From Homalodisca vitripennis (Eukaryota > Arthropoda > Insecta > Hemiptera > Cicadellidae), in contig NC_060215.1 of the NCBI RefSeq assembly GCF_021130785.1, positions 66,592,501 through 66,656,500 of the forward strand: a stretch of 64,000 nt of DNA, read 5' to 3'. This document shows, piece after piece, positions 9,900-21,803 of this stretch. The position numbers were made by a program, and so were the translations under genes. The notes below the pieces were generated by a model. The model was not told the DNA's origin and ran no database searches. It worked only from the letters and a program-made list of their open reading frames with translations. Numbering within the stretch: the first letter of the stretch is position 1; each line of letters starts with the position of its first letter.

Positions 9900-11675
9900 G
9901 TCTCAAACTGATAACAACTAATTAATTTGTAACTCGAAGTTAAGAAAAACATCGTTCATTTGGATCAAAATTCTAGTCATTTCAGTATTATTTTCATTTA
10001 CGTTTCTAAAGATGGTGCATACAATGACGACATCACGAGGTTGAATCTCTCACAAAAGGACACGTGACGCCCGACGCTTATGTACAACATGGAAATATTG
10101 CTCCGTGCGTGAAAAGTCGTTTCATTTTTTATATACTACAACTTTGTCAATTCTCATTTCCACCCCGTGAAACCTTATATTGTTTTGTACAGTAGGACGA
10201 TTCCAATAAGTTAATAACGCGTAGCTCATATTTGCCGCTCCGCCTGTTACTTTCACAATTACCCGGCCATGTTCACTGACACAGCATAGAAACATGCTAG
10301 CCTATTATTCTAATATAATTCCATTACTAAAAAACTGGTATGAACCCCAGAGGCTGAATCTCAATCTTACTAGTTTGTATAAAATATACAAAAGGTTTAC
10401 ACATTGGCTTTATCTTTGGAAACTATTTTACTTAACCTAAAATTTCAAACAAGTAAATTATTATTCCATTTTAAACTTTACAAACTGCTCAAGTGTAGCT
10501 ATTTACTATCTTTAATGACGTTGCATATTTATTACTAAATCGGTAACTCATAGCACCTATCGGACTACTATTTTTAAAACAATTATCTTTACACCAAGCT
10601 TATTTGCCTATGCACTTATGAAATGAAGATTCCTAGGTACAAACCTGTTACTTGTACGTGTGTAGGACTCCACATGATTTAAGTATGTATAGATCAAACT
10701 ACAAACATAATGTCCAAAAATAAAATTCTTCAAACTGTAAAACTCAATTAAGTAGAAAACTGGACGTATTAATTAAGACCGTCTAAGTTAATAAATAACA
10801 CTTCACCCTATTCTACTAATTTTCAAGTTCAATCAACAACGTCAACATCAGTGTCGCCAACATAATATTAATCCCAGATCCCGATATATTATACCCGTGT
10901 ACAGAAATAACATTGCATATGTAATAAGTATAAATATGTGTGATTACGTTGTAACTGATTAAGTGGCTATACTATAATTTAAGCAGAATTTCTGCTTGAC
11001 CATTACAAGGGAGCATCATTTAATCTAAACTGAATGTGTAAAGTTTGGATGTACCTCTTGAGATCTCTCTTACAACGAGGAGAAAGCTAAAGTGTGTAGG
11101 CAAAATCCTCGTGGAAAAACGTTTGAAATCTTTGCTTCTTATATTAACTCATTTTTGTTTTACAAGTTAATGATTGAATGTGTAGGCTATCTTCAAAATT
11201 GAATGGGAAGCCGATTAAGGAATCTGAAAACTAAAGTTGGTAAAAACAACCATTCGGACGGCAAATAAATTGGCGGAGAATGCTAATTAATTGTACTACA
11301 GACTTCCAACCAAAAGAAATACTGAACACTGAAAAGAGCAATATGCTTAGGAAGAATATTTTCATTTAATTACGATCATGCAATAATGAACCAGTTCACG
11401 GTATGTGCGCCAGATCAATGTTATCTGGTTCAAATACATAAAAGCTGTCTCAAATAAGGAAACTTATGATCATATCCAGCACACCCACTAATCTATTGCA
11501 GTAAAGAAAATCAAAACTATGTTTAAAGGTTTTTCTGAACCAAAGCTTTCACACAAGTGTTTGCATGGAGCACTCAAAATCTCCAATGAGTGAGTAAACA
11601 CTGTTAGGTGGTCGTGGCGTCATAGTAACTATACTTGAATTATGTTTATATGGAGTTACTACTATTTTGTTCAAA
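9900..11675. other. No recognised features
   Basis: AT-rich DNA with no convincing exon, repeat or element terminus on either strand. Confidence 0.4.
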
Positions 11676-11679
11676 GAAC

Positions 11680-11900
11680 ATTCATAACGTGGTATGGTAG
11701 GAATGGTTGATTCTTTGTGAATTTTAATTTTAAGACGTTGCAGAGTTCGTTTTAAGCTTGTTCGTCACCGACTATTTCAAATCTCTTAAGTTAGACTTGA
11801 CTCCAGATTCCAGGAGTCAAGTCTGTGACAGCGTTCGATTTAAGACACTGCACTGAGAGAAAGGTGAAGTGAAGCTAAACTCAACATTCACAAAGACCAT
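11680..11900 (+). repeat. Dispersed repeat, copy 1
   Basis: This shares an ordered set of blocks with 15318-15431 and 37545-37722: GACTCCAG, GTCTGTGACA, a GATTtaAGAcactgCACT-like block, and AACATTCACA near the right end. The left half (TATGGTAGGAATGGTTGATTC) matches 37554 onward with few changes. It is non-coding; no tRNA-like box A/B was recognised, so a SINE origin is not shown. Confidence 0.65.
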
Positions 11901-11905
11901 ACTAC

Positions 11906-12820
11906 TTTTACCAAAGTTTCAATTTTAAGTAAACTTGTTGTTGAACCTGGAGTAAACTTTGTTCGAAGGATGTAAAGGTTTGATGGTGTGGGGACCTGAA
12001 ATGCACTTAAAGACTTCAAAGGGGGAAAAACCTGAAGATTTCTATAAAAAAAGCTGAGTGCCCACATTAACTAGCCCATAGACCAGGATTGTATTAAATA
12101 AGTGTCGATTATTTATATTCACCTTTAACCAAAAATATATCTTCCCTTTTTAAGTGTATACAGACAGACATAAACGTGATTTTCCGAATATTTACCAATT
12201 GTCAGTGGACACAGAACGATTAATAATGGCTGGAAGATCCTGTGTCCTTAACAATCTTTCCATCGTTAAAAACTTCAAATAAAGAGTATATTTTAAGTTT
12301 GAAGGCCCAAAACCTTTAAACTACCATCTTAATGTAAAAATTGGGGATGTATAGTCTAAAACTATGAAATTAATTTAAATATAGGTATATATTAATAACT
12401 TTTCGTGAGAAGTGATAATAAAGTATATCTTCAAATAGAAAAAAATTATGGCAATAAACCTCGAGCAGATTTAACTTGACATTTTGAATTGTAGGAATAT
12501 AAAGCACTCTAAAATCAAAATCCAAAAATCCTTATCTAAAAGTAAGACAATCAGGCCAAAGGTAGAGAAGAGATCAATACCTTAATTTATTATACACTCA
12601 CATTTTTGAACCACGCCTTTTGAAAGTGCCTATATGGGTATATTCATTAGCTTTAAAATAATAGGTCACAGTTTCATATTTTTAATGATGAGAATGTACT
12701 TAATTTAAAGTTACATTTCTATTTTAATCATGCATAAATACTCACTTCTCCTTAACCACTGACAATTTTGATAGATACCCAATAAACTATTTATGTACTA
12801 TATGAACAAAATGAGATTAT
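11906..12820. other. No recognised features
   Basis: AT-rich stretch without coding signal. Confidence 0.4.
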
Positions 12821-12822
12821 TA

Positions 12823-12924
12823 GTGGCTTGTGACTGATCTAGGAGTTACGTAAGAGATATAGTGGGATAAGAAGTGGCTTGTTGCTGGCTTAGTAGTTAC
12901 GTAAGAGATGCAGTGCGATATAAC
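12823..12924 (+). repeat. Two-copy tandem repeat, ~51-bp unit
   Basis: GTGGCTTGT, AGTTACGTAAGAGAT and GTG-GATA recur with a 51-bp spacing (12823 and 12874). It lies directly upstream of a possible coding exon, and the second copy overlaps its first codons. Confidence 0.7.
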
Positions 12925-13108
12925 AGTCGATGTAATGTGCAATATAGCTAGTATGTTTCCTAGTAAACCTATCTCCAGTCTACCGTTCGCTCTCAGTGCA
13001 CTGACCACAGTTCTGGCTACAGTCAGTATATCCTCAGATGAAGAGGTTAATGCTCTGGACGAGTATGATAAAGTATTGTATGAAGATTGCACTGGTTGGC
13101 TTTCTCAG
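12908..13108 (+). CDS. Candidate host coding exon, unknown product
   Basis: Sixty-seven open codons end exactly at a splice-donor-like CAG|GTATTT (GT at 13109). The composition is protein-like: a hydrophobic Ser/Thr/Ala/Leu segment at residues 24-43, then an acidic run (SSDEEVNALDEYDK) and a Cys-Trp-containing end (EDCTGWLSQ). The first codons overlap a tandem repeat, so the true start may be the internal Met at residue 10 or 16, or a splice acceptor such as the AG near 12950. I do not recognise the family. The absence of a second linked exon keeps confidence low. Confidence 0.3.
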
Positions 13109-13168
13109 GTATTTTGGACTAGAAGATACTTAATTAACTTTAATGGTATTGTTTTGTTTTATTTATAA

Positions 13169-15315
13169 GAATCATACATACTTTTGGCTAACGAGGAAAA
13201 ATAGAAGTTTTAAATTTTATTACCAACTCTATAGGTTGTAAATAGGGCTTTTAATTTACGCACTGTAAAATCGGTGAACTGTTAACTTCAACAAAAAATA
13301 ATGGAATGTAATGGTTATATCCCCTTACTATTATAGAAAGGTTAAGTTCATATAAATTTGAATACACCACGGTTTAGAACATTAGAAACTAGTGCAAATA
13401 ATAATACAATTTTATTAGAGTTTTAAAAATTTCTGCCGAGAATAATCAATCAGTTACAATTTTGCCTAAAATAATAAGTAACTAAAGAATGACTGTCTTA
13501 AATACACTGATTGAAATTAAATGATTACTCGCAATTTAGAAAATAAATAATATACACATTTTAATTTACTTAAAAACTGATTTATTATTATTAAGACTGT
13601 ACATATATTTTCATAGCATTTAAAATAATTTTTATTTAAAAGCCACTTCTAGTTAAGTAGTATATTTAAAAAAAGAAAATGTAAAATTAATAATCCTAAT
13701 GATAACAATTAATGAGAAGTACTGTCATATACGTTACAATTCAAAGAAACGCTCAGAAGAAGTTAAAAATATTTTAACTATATAAAGTATAAAAATCATA
13801 AAGAAGAAGTGCTATAAATTAAAAGAAAACCCGTAAACTAAGATGTATTAAATAAAGAAAAATTAAAATAAATAATAAAACATAACTAATTGATAAGTTA
13901 TATATTGTTTCAGGAAAAAATTAAAATAAAAAATCATTGATATAATATTCTCATCACTAATAGTTGTGTTTAAATAAAGGAATTATATTGAATGTTAACT
14001 GTGTATGTATTGATATTTCTTAGTACCTATTTAAAATCATAAAGCAATGAAATTATATGGTTGTTCGAAAAACTGTTCAAAAGATAAAAAAATATTAAAT
14101 AACTAATGATTTTAGATAAAGCGATAACAGACAGTTAGTAAGTGGTGAAACCAAAACTAGAAGTAGTTGTGTATTTTTGGTTGAAGGCTATGATCGTAAT
14201 CATATTTTAACGAAAGAGTTTGAGAAATGCTGAAGACAAATAATCTAATGAAAAGTGGACCTCGATGGGTTTAAACTATATATTCATTTGATTTTACGAT
14301 TGAATTAGCATAATTCTGCGTCATACATCGAACTACCGCTAAACCACTGTATCAAAGCCACCATTCATTTAAAAATAACTATGATTATTATTTTGTGTAT
14401 TATATAATGCGCACAACATATGAAAGAGTTAACGTCAATATTTTTGAATGTGGAATATTTTCTTAAGTTTACTAACAAATGTCAGTAAAAGATGACATTT
14501 TTAGTAATCATTAACAAATTTTGTAAGCCAATTATGCTTCTTCGAAATGAAACATTCCTCGTTCATAACAATTAATCATATTACATCTGCGCTTTTTATA
14601 TATTTTAAGTTAATTTTTAAGTATTTTATGATATGTGAGTTCTTGTTAACATAATTTAAAATATTTATAAAAACTACGTATATTATTTATACCACGTCAA
14701 CTTTTATTTTATTCCTTTTCGTATATAACTAATTAATTTCATAAAAGGAATACATTTAGATAATAAATTAAAACTAATAGTGCCCCATTAAATCTATAAA
14801 ATTTTGGCAGTCGAAAATCAAACCCTTTCGTTAACTGAGTGCGAAAACATATTTTGTCAATATTTTCAAATATTTGTTATCTTTGAGGAGGGTATAATAA
14901 TAAAAATAAAACTGTATTTATTTTTTATTACTTACATTATTTGAATTTATTTCAAAGTATTGAGGAAGTGTCCATCTAGAATTAAAATTTCAAACCTCCT
15001 CAAATCCAGAACGCTATCTAATTGATTTTTATGCCATGTCAACTTATAAATTTTACAAACCTTTAAGTTTAAAATTTAATTGAAAATTAAATTCAAGAAG
15101 GTGATTAGATAAAGAAGGTACTTTTAAATATTCCAACTGGAAAACCAAGAAGAACCCACCATTTAAGTCGTTGGAAATTGTTTGATGTACATAACATTAC
15201 AGATATTCTATTTCTAGTAACTACTTATGACAATGTTTGATCTTTAACTCCAGCTCCTCATTTAATGTGAATGACAGTTTAGCTCAAGATAAGATCCAAA
15301 GTCTAACTGACGTTA
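13169..15315. other. Very AT-rich stretch without recognised genes
   Basis: Long runs of A/T-only sequence with short shadow frames only. Nothing recognisable was found on either strand. Confidence 0.4.
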
Positions 15316-15317
15316 TT

Positions 15318-15431
15318 GGATCTCTTCAGACTAACATGACTCCAGTTTTCTAGTGTCTATTCTGTGACAGCGTCAGATTCCAGACGGTGGACTAAGAGGG
15401 AGGTAATTTGGAGCTAAACCCAACATTCATA
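15318..15431 (+). repeat. Dispersed repeat, copy 2
   Basis: ATCTCTTCAGACTAAC, GACTCCAG, TCTGTGACAGCGT, GACTAAGAGG-AGGTAA and GGAGCTAAACCCAACATTCA line up with copy 1 at 11790-11890. The left half seen in the other two copies is not recognisable here. Confidence 0.65.
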
Positions 15432-15439
15432 TTTAATCA

Positions 15440-17035
15440 ACTCTTCCTACCACAGTTGTTTTATTTAAATTTATCTTTCTTTTATGGATTATATGTAAAA
15501 TGGATACAAATTGAACTTAAATTAATGCACGACGATCATAATTATGAAATGTATTTGATTATTGAAATAATTAAGATGTTGAATTTTTTTAATGGATTTA
15601 TATTAGGCTGTGAAAAATTTATCAATCAAACTTCGCCGGAAGATATTTTGTATTAAAATACGAGAGAAGTATCGTGTAACGTGATGTGTAATATTTAATT
15701 GTATTAACGCTCAGAAACGTCAGGAATGGAAAAGATCAATTATGTATACATTTTACACAAATGCATTATCAAAACAGATAATAAATTATTGGTAAATAAG
15801 ATTAATAAAGATTTCTACTTTAACAAATAAAAGCAAATTTTATTATTTATTAATAATTGTATAAGGTCTTAAACTCGCCATATTTTGAAACACCTATCGT
15901 TGAAGTCCACAATGTATGTTTAAAGTTAAAAGTACATAGTTTATTTACAAATACCACAGCTTTTACTATTTGTTTGGAAAATAAACAATGATATTTAATG
16001 CAACATGTGGTTTAGGATGAGTATCTAGAAGAAACATGCCATACAGAAAATATTGAAGGGGTAGATAACAAGTGAAATAAAACAAATCATTTTAGAGCAA
16101 GTAATTTAATAATCTACCATGATCACATGCTATATACGTGCGTTCGGGTAACATGAGCTTTTACTAACTTAAAAAACATAATATAAATCAAATTATTCCT
16201 CCCTCGAAATAGCATAATTTTATTCTATAATTTTCTTTGTGGCCTAATTTTCCAAATTAAGATTAATACATACGTTCTCTCTTCAGAATCGAAAGTTAGT
16301 GCTATTTGATACTCATCCAAAGATTAGCGATTGGCGTAAAATTTCACAATGGAGTGAAATCGCTAAATATATGAGAATTAGACTGAAAGTACAAAACAGA
16401 CACATAATTAGTGTACGAACTAATAGTCACTAGGAGACCCAAACACCCAATCTCTTAAATCTTCTCCATTAGTACGTTAATGATGGTTAGTATGTTCTCC
16501 GACAACGTATTTTACCTGTTCCCTCCATTTTTATCTACTCTGTATCATTTTACACTTTAAAAATATTCAAGATTTTGCTACCAACAAACATATGTATTCT
16601 ATCAGAAATAAAAACTGTTTGATTGTACCCCACATTAATATCATACTCCTAAAAGCAACAGAATATATATGAGTTTATAATACATTGCCAGATTAATTAA
16701 AAACCAACCCTTCCCATTCATCTCATAAAAATAAGCGTAAATTCTTCCTATGTAAAAACTTTTTCCCTTCATTGATTTTTTGCGCCATTCACAAATACCA
16801 GGAAAACATATCCATAGTACTGACATTATACTCTATTACTTAGTTTCGATTAGTCAGTCAGATTTAATATTTCACTGATAATATAAACACATTGTTAGAT
16901 TATGTTTAGCATTTAGTTGCATTATGTAGAGCGGTACAGACTATTCTTGATATATGTAAATGTTCGAGACAAATAAATGCTTTAGAATTTAGACTTCTCG
17001 TAGCAAAATCATACAGCAGTAACGTCATTGCGCAA
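15440..17035. other. No recognised features
   Basis: AT-rich DNA; no exon or element could be supported. Confidence 0.4.
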
Positions 17036-17040
17036 CTTGG

Positions 17041-17084
17041 TCAGTTACTAAGTACTCGATCACCGTCAAGTGCTGGCACTGAAG
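17041..17084 (+). promoter_or_regulatory. Possible initiator and short 5' exon
   Basis: A TCAGT initiator-type motif at 17041 is followed 44 bases later by a splice-donor-like GAAG|GTAATT (GT at 17085). The segment is less AT-rich than its surroundings. It could be a first exon for a plus-strand gene whose last exon is at 21.1 kb, but this link is pure inference from strand and spacing. Confidence 0.2.
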
Positions 17085-17774
17085 GTAATTTTATTCTTTC
17101 ACAATTTTAAAATTTATTCAGTGTTATTCATGGTTTGTATAAGAAATGGTCAATGATGTGTCACATTTAAAACTATCTACACAATTCCTCATTTTAAATG
17201 TTCATATAAGAATATATAGTTCATTTTGATTGCAACATTCTTACTCAACAGCCCAGTAACATGGTACTGTAATGCGTACCATTTTACACTATTTTATTTC
17301 TTCGTGTACTGCACCATACTAGTCACAGGAGATAAAAAGATATTGTTCATAAATCCAAACATATTTAGGTGCTAGTTTAACTATTTATACATTTTTTTCT
17401 AAGATAACCGCTTTAGTTTCATGCAATAGAATGTTTTAAAAGATATTGTTTTATGCCCATACTGTTATAAACAGATCTACTTATATTATGTTCTACATTC
17501 TTTTTTAATTGTTAATAGACATCTCTAAAATTTCATTGGCTGACACAACTCGCAAGACTTTTTTAACAAGATCATTTAGGTTCCATTGATTATTCATTAC
17601 ACCCAGGCCACTGTCGTGAAAATTGCCTCAAAGGCATTACACTTAGTGATCTCATCGTATGCTGTATTTAGACAAGTTCGAATAAAAATGTGTTTGTTTG
17701 ATTTGATTATTTTGAATACGTAGACAATAGAAAAATATGCAGCACAGCTTCGCAGCTTAATTAAATGAAACTAT

Positions 17775-18131
17775 ATGTACTATAAATTATTGTGCCCCTC
17801 TCCGTCCATAGTGTCTGACTTGGAGCCCGACTCCTATGCAAAGCGGGACGTATCAAGTCCTTCCATGAACGTCAGGGAGGAGAAGGGACAGAAAGAAGCC
17901 GAGGACAGCTGCTCAGTGGCTGTTACTGAAAGTGGCAGTTTTACTAAGGTGCGGACCAAAGCCCAGAAAAGAAGGGAGAAGGCCAAGGAACAGGCAGCGC
18001 TAAGGCGGGAGAAATGTCAGGAGCCGCCCTCCCCTACAAAACAATCTGCTAAAATGATTACCTCGAAGCCCAGGGGTCAGTTAGTACTGATCACCCCTAG
18101 TGTTGGCAGGACTTACACCGAAATCCTTTAA
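17775..18131 (+). pseudogene. R1-like ORF1 fragment
   Basis: A 118-codon frame with a lysine/arginine/glutamate-rich helical stretch (residues 56-80, KAQKRREKAKEQAALRREK) and a Ser/Pro-rich flank resembles the N-terminal part of R1-type ORF1 proteins, upstream of the zinc knuckles. The zinc knuckles themselves are missing. The first ~7 codons lie in AT-rich DNA and probably do not belong to the element. A splice-acceptor-like CCATAG precedes the GC-rich part, probably by chance. Confidence 0.45.
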
Positions 18132-20505
18132 GTGATGAGGCAGTAGGTCAATCTAGAGGAGTCCGGTACCTAGGAGCAAGGGATTTGCAAGAAGGCCACT
18201 GGAGGAATGCTCCTTTAACTCGCCAAGTGTGGGAAGAGGAAGAGGCCCAGAGGACATTGGAAAGTCCGCCGGCGACAAGAGTGCTATTCGCACCATTGTC
18301 CCGAAACTGACGGCGTAGGTCTTTGGTCTCGACAGTTTAACCGCCGAGGCGACGTCACGGAGACGATCAGAAGGGATTACCTCGATCTGAGCTTAAGATC
18401 ATCTTATTTGTGTCCAACAAGCACGAACCGAAGTTGCTCGGATGGACTAGAAGGAAGCCCTAAAAGTTCTCGAAAAGGTCATGATTTGGCTGGGTCTGCT
18501 GTAGAGTATGGTGGCTGGTGGAGTTAGACCAGTGTTACAGATGCCTCGGGTACAGTCAAACACGAAGGAACTGCTGTGGTCCTGACAGGAACGGAGAATG
18601 CTGAAAATATGGCGGAAAAGATCATTGGGCAACGCACGGAAGCACCGGTCTGTGTCCTCTGCACACATGTTTCTGGAGTATCCAAAGATAATGTTCCTGG
18701 TTCTGGGGCATGGGGACATTAAGGAAGGACCTGGATGCCAAGAAAGCCCTTTTTCAGAATCGAACAGGATGGCCATGCCTGTATCAGGTTGCAACAGGTT
18801 ACTGTGTTAAGCGTGTAAATTTTCCCCAATTACTCCGTTCGAGAGTATAGGGAGAAATTCGATGGGTTTGAAGACATAGTGGTGGGCGCGACTTCAACGT
18901 AAGAGCCGTTGAATGCCCAAGGAACACTCATTCTGGTGATGGATTCGATCCTAGACTTGGAAGGACTAGCAAATATGGGCTCAATGCCGACGTACTGAAG
19001 GTCCTTATTAGACATTACGCTGATATCGGCGATATGGCTTCTGTCAGATTTTGGGTGAAGGACATGTACTCTGCCATTGGCCACAAATTTATCTCCTTCC
19101 ACTTGACAGACAGAGAGCGAGTGCGGCGAATGAGTACCCGGAGTCCACTTGGTTAAAATACGGCAAAAATGGACAGGGGAAAATTCGTCGACCTTCTAGT
19201 CCGGCGTCTCTAGGTTAGTGTAACAGCGTAAATTCTACCATGGAACCGATCCAACACTCTAGCAACTCATTTATGTCTCGGTGAAACCCTACCGTGGTCT
19301 TCGCCAGGCTTACTGGTGGACGGACGATATTGCAGAACTCAGAAGGATAGCGCTGATGCATAAAAGAAGAACTCAGCGTGCTCGAAAACCGGCCTAAGGC
19401 TGCGGATATGTCGGAAGAACATACAGCCTCATAGAAGGCGTTCAGCGTTGCGATCCTCCTCGCAAAGACAGGTGCTGGAGAGAGCTAAGCCAGAAAGTGA
19501 ACTCATTACTGCTAGGATTTCAGAGTTGGCCAAGTTACGCCTTAACCAGGTGATGATTCGGATCACCTCTTGAATGAGAAGTCAGGGACTCTTGCTCGCA
19601 GTCGCCAAGGCCGAGATCGTTATGCTCACCCAACGAAAAATACCCACTGTGATTCCCAATAATGTGAGTGCCGTCGAGGTCCAGAAAAGGACTGCGGTGG
19701 GGTATCTGGGTGTAATGCTCGATTGCCACTTGCGATACTGGGGACATATTCAGATCGTGTTCGGCAAGGCAGCAAGGGTTGTAAGGTCACTCAGCATGTT
19801 GACAAGGAATGTAGCTGATCCTAGAACTAGCAAGAGATGACTTCTTATGCCCACCGTAAACGCCGCACTTCTGTGAGTCATTCGCCTCGATGTGCTTACC
19901 GTTGAGAGGCAGACGATCTTTAACCTTACCTCCGAGCAGGGCCGAAAAGAAGCGTTGGAAACAGCAAGGAGAGAAAACATACAGTCGTGGCAGCAAAGCT
20001 GTGACTGGGGTACTGACGATCGTTGGACCTTTCGTGTCATCGCAGACCTGATCGCCTGGATCGCCGTGTCAGTTCCTGACGGGGCACGGGTGGTTTAGAA
20101 TGTACCTTTGCTAGATGGGAAAGGTCGGGTTCCTCAGTTTGCGTACTTCCCGAAGGACGATGATGACGGTCACCATTCGTTCCTCGACTGCGGGCGTTTC
20201 ACCGAGCACAAAAGAACGCTTGTTTTCATGATCAGTGATATCTAAGCAGAACCCGTGGTGGGGATACTGCTGCGTATCAAGAACCCGTGGTATGCTGTTT
20301 ATGTGTTCGTTCAAGTTTTCCTTCGCGTAACTGAGGAGAGGGTTGGATGACTAACACTTATCCTCCCGGCAATGCAGCACGGTTGTGTTATGGCGCAAGA
20401 TACCCGGCCAGGTATGAAATATTCCTGAAAAGGTTTCCCGGCCAGGATACCCGTGGTTTGTAGGGGATTTAGTTGGTGTTGAACAGAGCGAGTCATACAC
20501 TATGC
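17790..20505 (+). mobile_element. R1-like non-LTR retrotransposon relic, internally deleted
   Basis: A sharp rise in GC content begins near 17790 and falls back near 20505. Within it, R1-clade pieces occur in the right order on the plus strand: an ORF1 fragment, endonuclease motifs, the linker that follows the endonuclease, and the C-terminal domain. Only about 100 bases separate the linker (ending near 19485) from the post-catalytic part of ORF2 (from 19574), whereas about 400 codons including the YADD centre are expected. The relic is therefore 5'-truncated, internally deleted and frame-broken. Its base composition is unlike its neighbours. Confidence 0.75.
18840..20340 (+). pseudogene. R1-like ORF2 remnant (endonuclease and C-terminal domain)
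   Basis: Pieces found on the plus strand, in order, are: GADFNVRAVEWG near 18884 (endonuclease GDFNA-x-WG motif); a strand ending SDHR-like, degraded, near 19085; AYWWTDDIAELRR near 19308, the conserved linker of R1 ORF2; RCWRE near 19466; then GLLLAVAKAEIVMLTQR near 19585 and VGYLGVMLD near 19695 (the segment after the YADD box). Near 19950-20090 a WQQSCD-x-RWTFRVI stretch is followed near 20172 by a degraded His/Cys motif, both typical of the R1 C-terminus. The reverse-transcriptase palm is gone, and frame changes and stops occur throughout. It is not functional. Confidence 0.75.
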
Positions 20506-20509
20506 ATGT

Positions 20510-21078
20510 ATATGTATTCCTTCAACATAAAAAACAACTATAAATTATTTGAAGCTATACAAAATCTGTAGAATACTAAAATATTTTTAAATATAAGTAT
20601 TTTAATAGAACAACAATAAATTACATTCAAATGAAACATACCTATTTATTTTTGACAATATGACGTTAAAATTATGTAAAGCTAGAATTTCAAGAATAAT
20701 TTTTAAAATTACTTTACCTGATGATATTGTTTCTTCACACACAAGAAAATCCCTGGCAACCTAACAAGTCTTCGGGGGAACTCATTCATGAATGTATATC
20801 CTGCATGGGATACTAACAAATTTATAAAACAAGAATATTAGTTGAATCAGATTGTCAACTGGGACATACCACTACACCAAAAATAACACTCAAATAGACT
20901 GGATAGTGTAATGTACAGATTGTGTTATACTTGGAATGTTGCAATAGCACAGAGTTGCTAGTGGAGACTTGCAATGAGCACTATTATAAAGGTACTTACA
21001 GTAGCTCTTTGAGTTCTTTCTAACTTCCTTCACCTACGAACAATCTCTACCAATGAATGCGCTGATTTTATGTTACAG
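20510..21078. other. Probable intron or intergenic DNA
   Basis: AT-rich, without coding signal. The last 60 bases contain a pyrimidine-rich tract (TTCTTTCTAACTTCCTTC) upstream of the acceptor at 21077-21078. Confidence 0.4.
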
Positions 21079-21279
21079 TGTGTTTCAGACTGGGAATGCT
21101 GCAAGGGAACTGTGTGTCGCTGGCGGGGGCTTGTTAAGGAGTACCGCTGCGAGAGAATTTACCCTTGGCCCTTTGACCGCTGGATCCCCCCTGCCCACAG
21201 GACTCCGATTCCCCCTACTCATGTTCCTCCCCCACCACGATGGCTATCTTTGAAGGATTTCGTGCCTTACTTTAGATAA
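21079..21279 (+). CDS. Candidate terminal exon of a cysteine-rich, proline-tailed peptide
   Basis: An acceptor (TTTTATGTTACAG, AG at 21077-21078) opens a 66-codon frame that closes with TAA at 21277 and is followed by AATAAA at 21354. The first third is cysteine-rich with spacing C-x5-CC-x4-C-x10-C, which matches the last five cysteines of inhibitor-cystine-knot folds; a first cysteine would have to come from an upstream exon. The rest is Trp/Pro-rich (several PP and PPPP runs) and ends DFVPYFR. An overlapping frame starting at ATG 21053 is a weaker reading with low-complexity composition. Secretion is inferred, since no signal peptide lies in this exon. It could instead be a member of another disulfide-rich family. 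I do not recognise the gene. The retrotransposon that follows landed just beyond its poly(A) signal. Confidence 0.45.
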   Translation, partial: CVSDWECCKGTVCRWRGLVKEYRCERIYPWPFDRWIPPAHRTPIPPTHVPPPPRWLSLKDFVPYFR

Positions 21280-21353
21280 AGGTTATTTTATTAATGTGAA
21301 CAACTGTGCCTCATGTTAACTAGACTGCTTCATACTTCAACTTAATGTTCTTT

Positions 21354-21359
21354 AATAAA
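21354..21359 (+). promoter_or_regulatory. Poly(A) signal AATAAA
   Basis: It lies 75 bases after the stop codon of the cysteine-rich exon, with T/G-rich sequence downstream (21378-21390), as expected for a cleavage site. Confidence 0.5.
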
Positions 21360-21420
21360 ATGAGTGATTTAATTGTTAAAATTTTGTTTCACCACATCAA
21401 AACTTAAATCAACTATTTCT

Positions 21421-21425
21421 GCCAC
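21421..21425. other. Target-site duplication, left copy
   Basis: GCCAC immediately before the left LTR; identical to 27128-27132. Ty3/gypsy integrases usually make 4-6 bp duplications. Confidence 0.9.
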
Positions 21426-21791
21426 TGTAATGTATGCGGGTCGACACTGTACTCTCTATGGGTCGGGAAGAATAATTAAACTACACATTTAGAGTAACAT
21501 TGCTCTAGGACCGCTCGTAAAGGAACGGACGGGGACGCGGAGGTTACATGACGGTAGTCTGGTGGTGGACTCTGGGTGGAACTCCTGGCTGGCCAGCTTG
21601 GACCGTTGGTTGTAGGGTAGTGGCGTGATGTGACGTCACAGGAGAGCAGCCTATGAGCATTCTTTATTCTTTTAGACCACATCGTATGTTACATCGCCTG
21701 ACAATACATACTGCCAACATCACTGGTGCAGACATTAAATATCACTATGGATACCTACCAACTTAGTACTTCTCACACTAAATACACTACA
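21426..21791 (-). repeat. 3' LTR of the gypsy element (left copy)
   Basis: It starts TGTAATG and ends CACTACA on the plus strand (a TG...CA border). It is the same length as the right copy and contains no base substitution against it. The long terminal repeat would carry promoter and polyadenylation functions; I did not identify a clear TATA box. Confidence 0.95.
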
Positions 21792-21803
21792 ATCCTCCCC
21801 CTT
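21792..21803 (-). other. Polypurine tract
   Basis: On the minus strand this reads AAGGGGGAGGAT directly before the 3' LTR, the expected place and composition for the plus-strand primer of reverse transcription. Confidence 0.85.

Noticed and set aside
18447..20496. Several minus-strand frames in the R1-like region
   Set aside because: They are shadows in GC-richer DNA; all recognised R1 motifs are on the plus strand.
21053..21253. 66-codon plus-strand frame starting with ATG 21053
   Set aside because: It overlaps the cysteine-rich exon in another frame and crosses the acceptor; the composition is low-complexity Gly/Leu/Ala.
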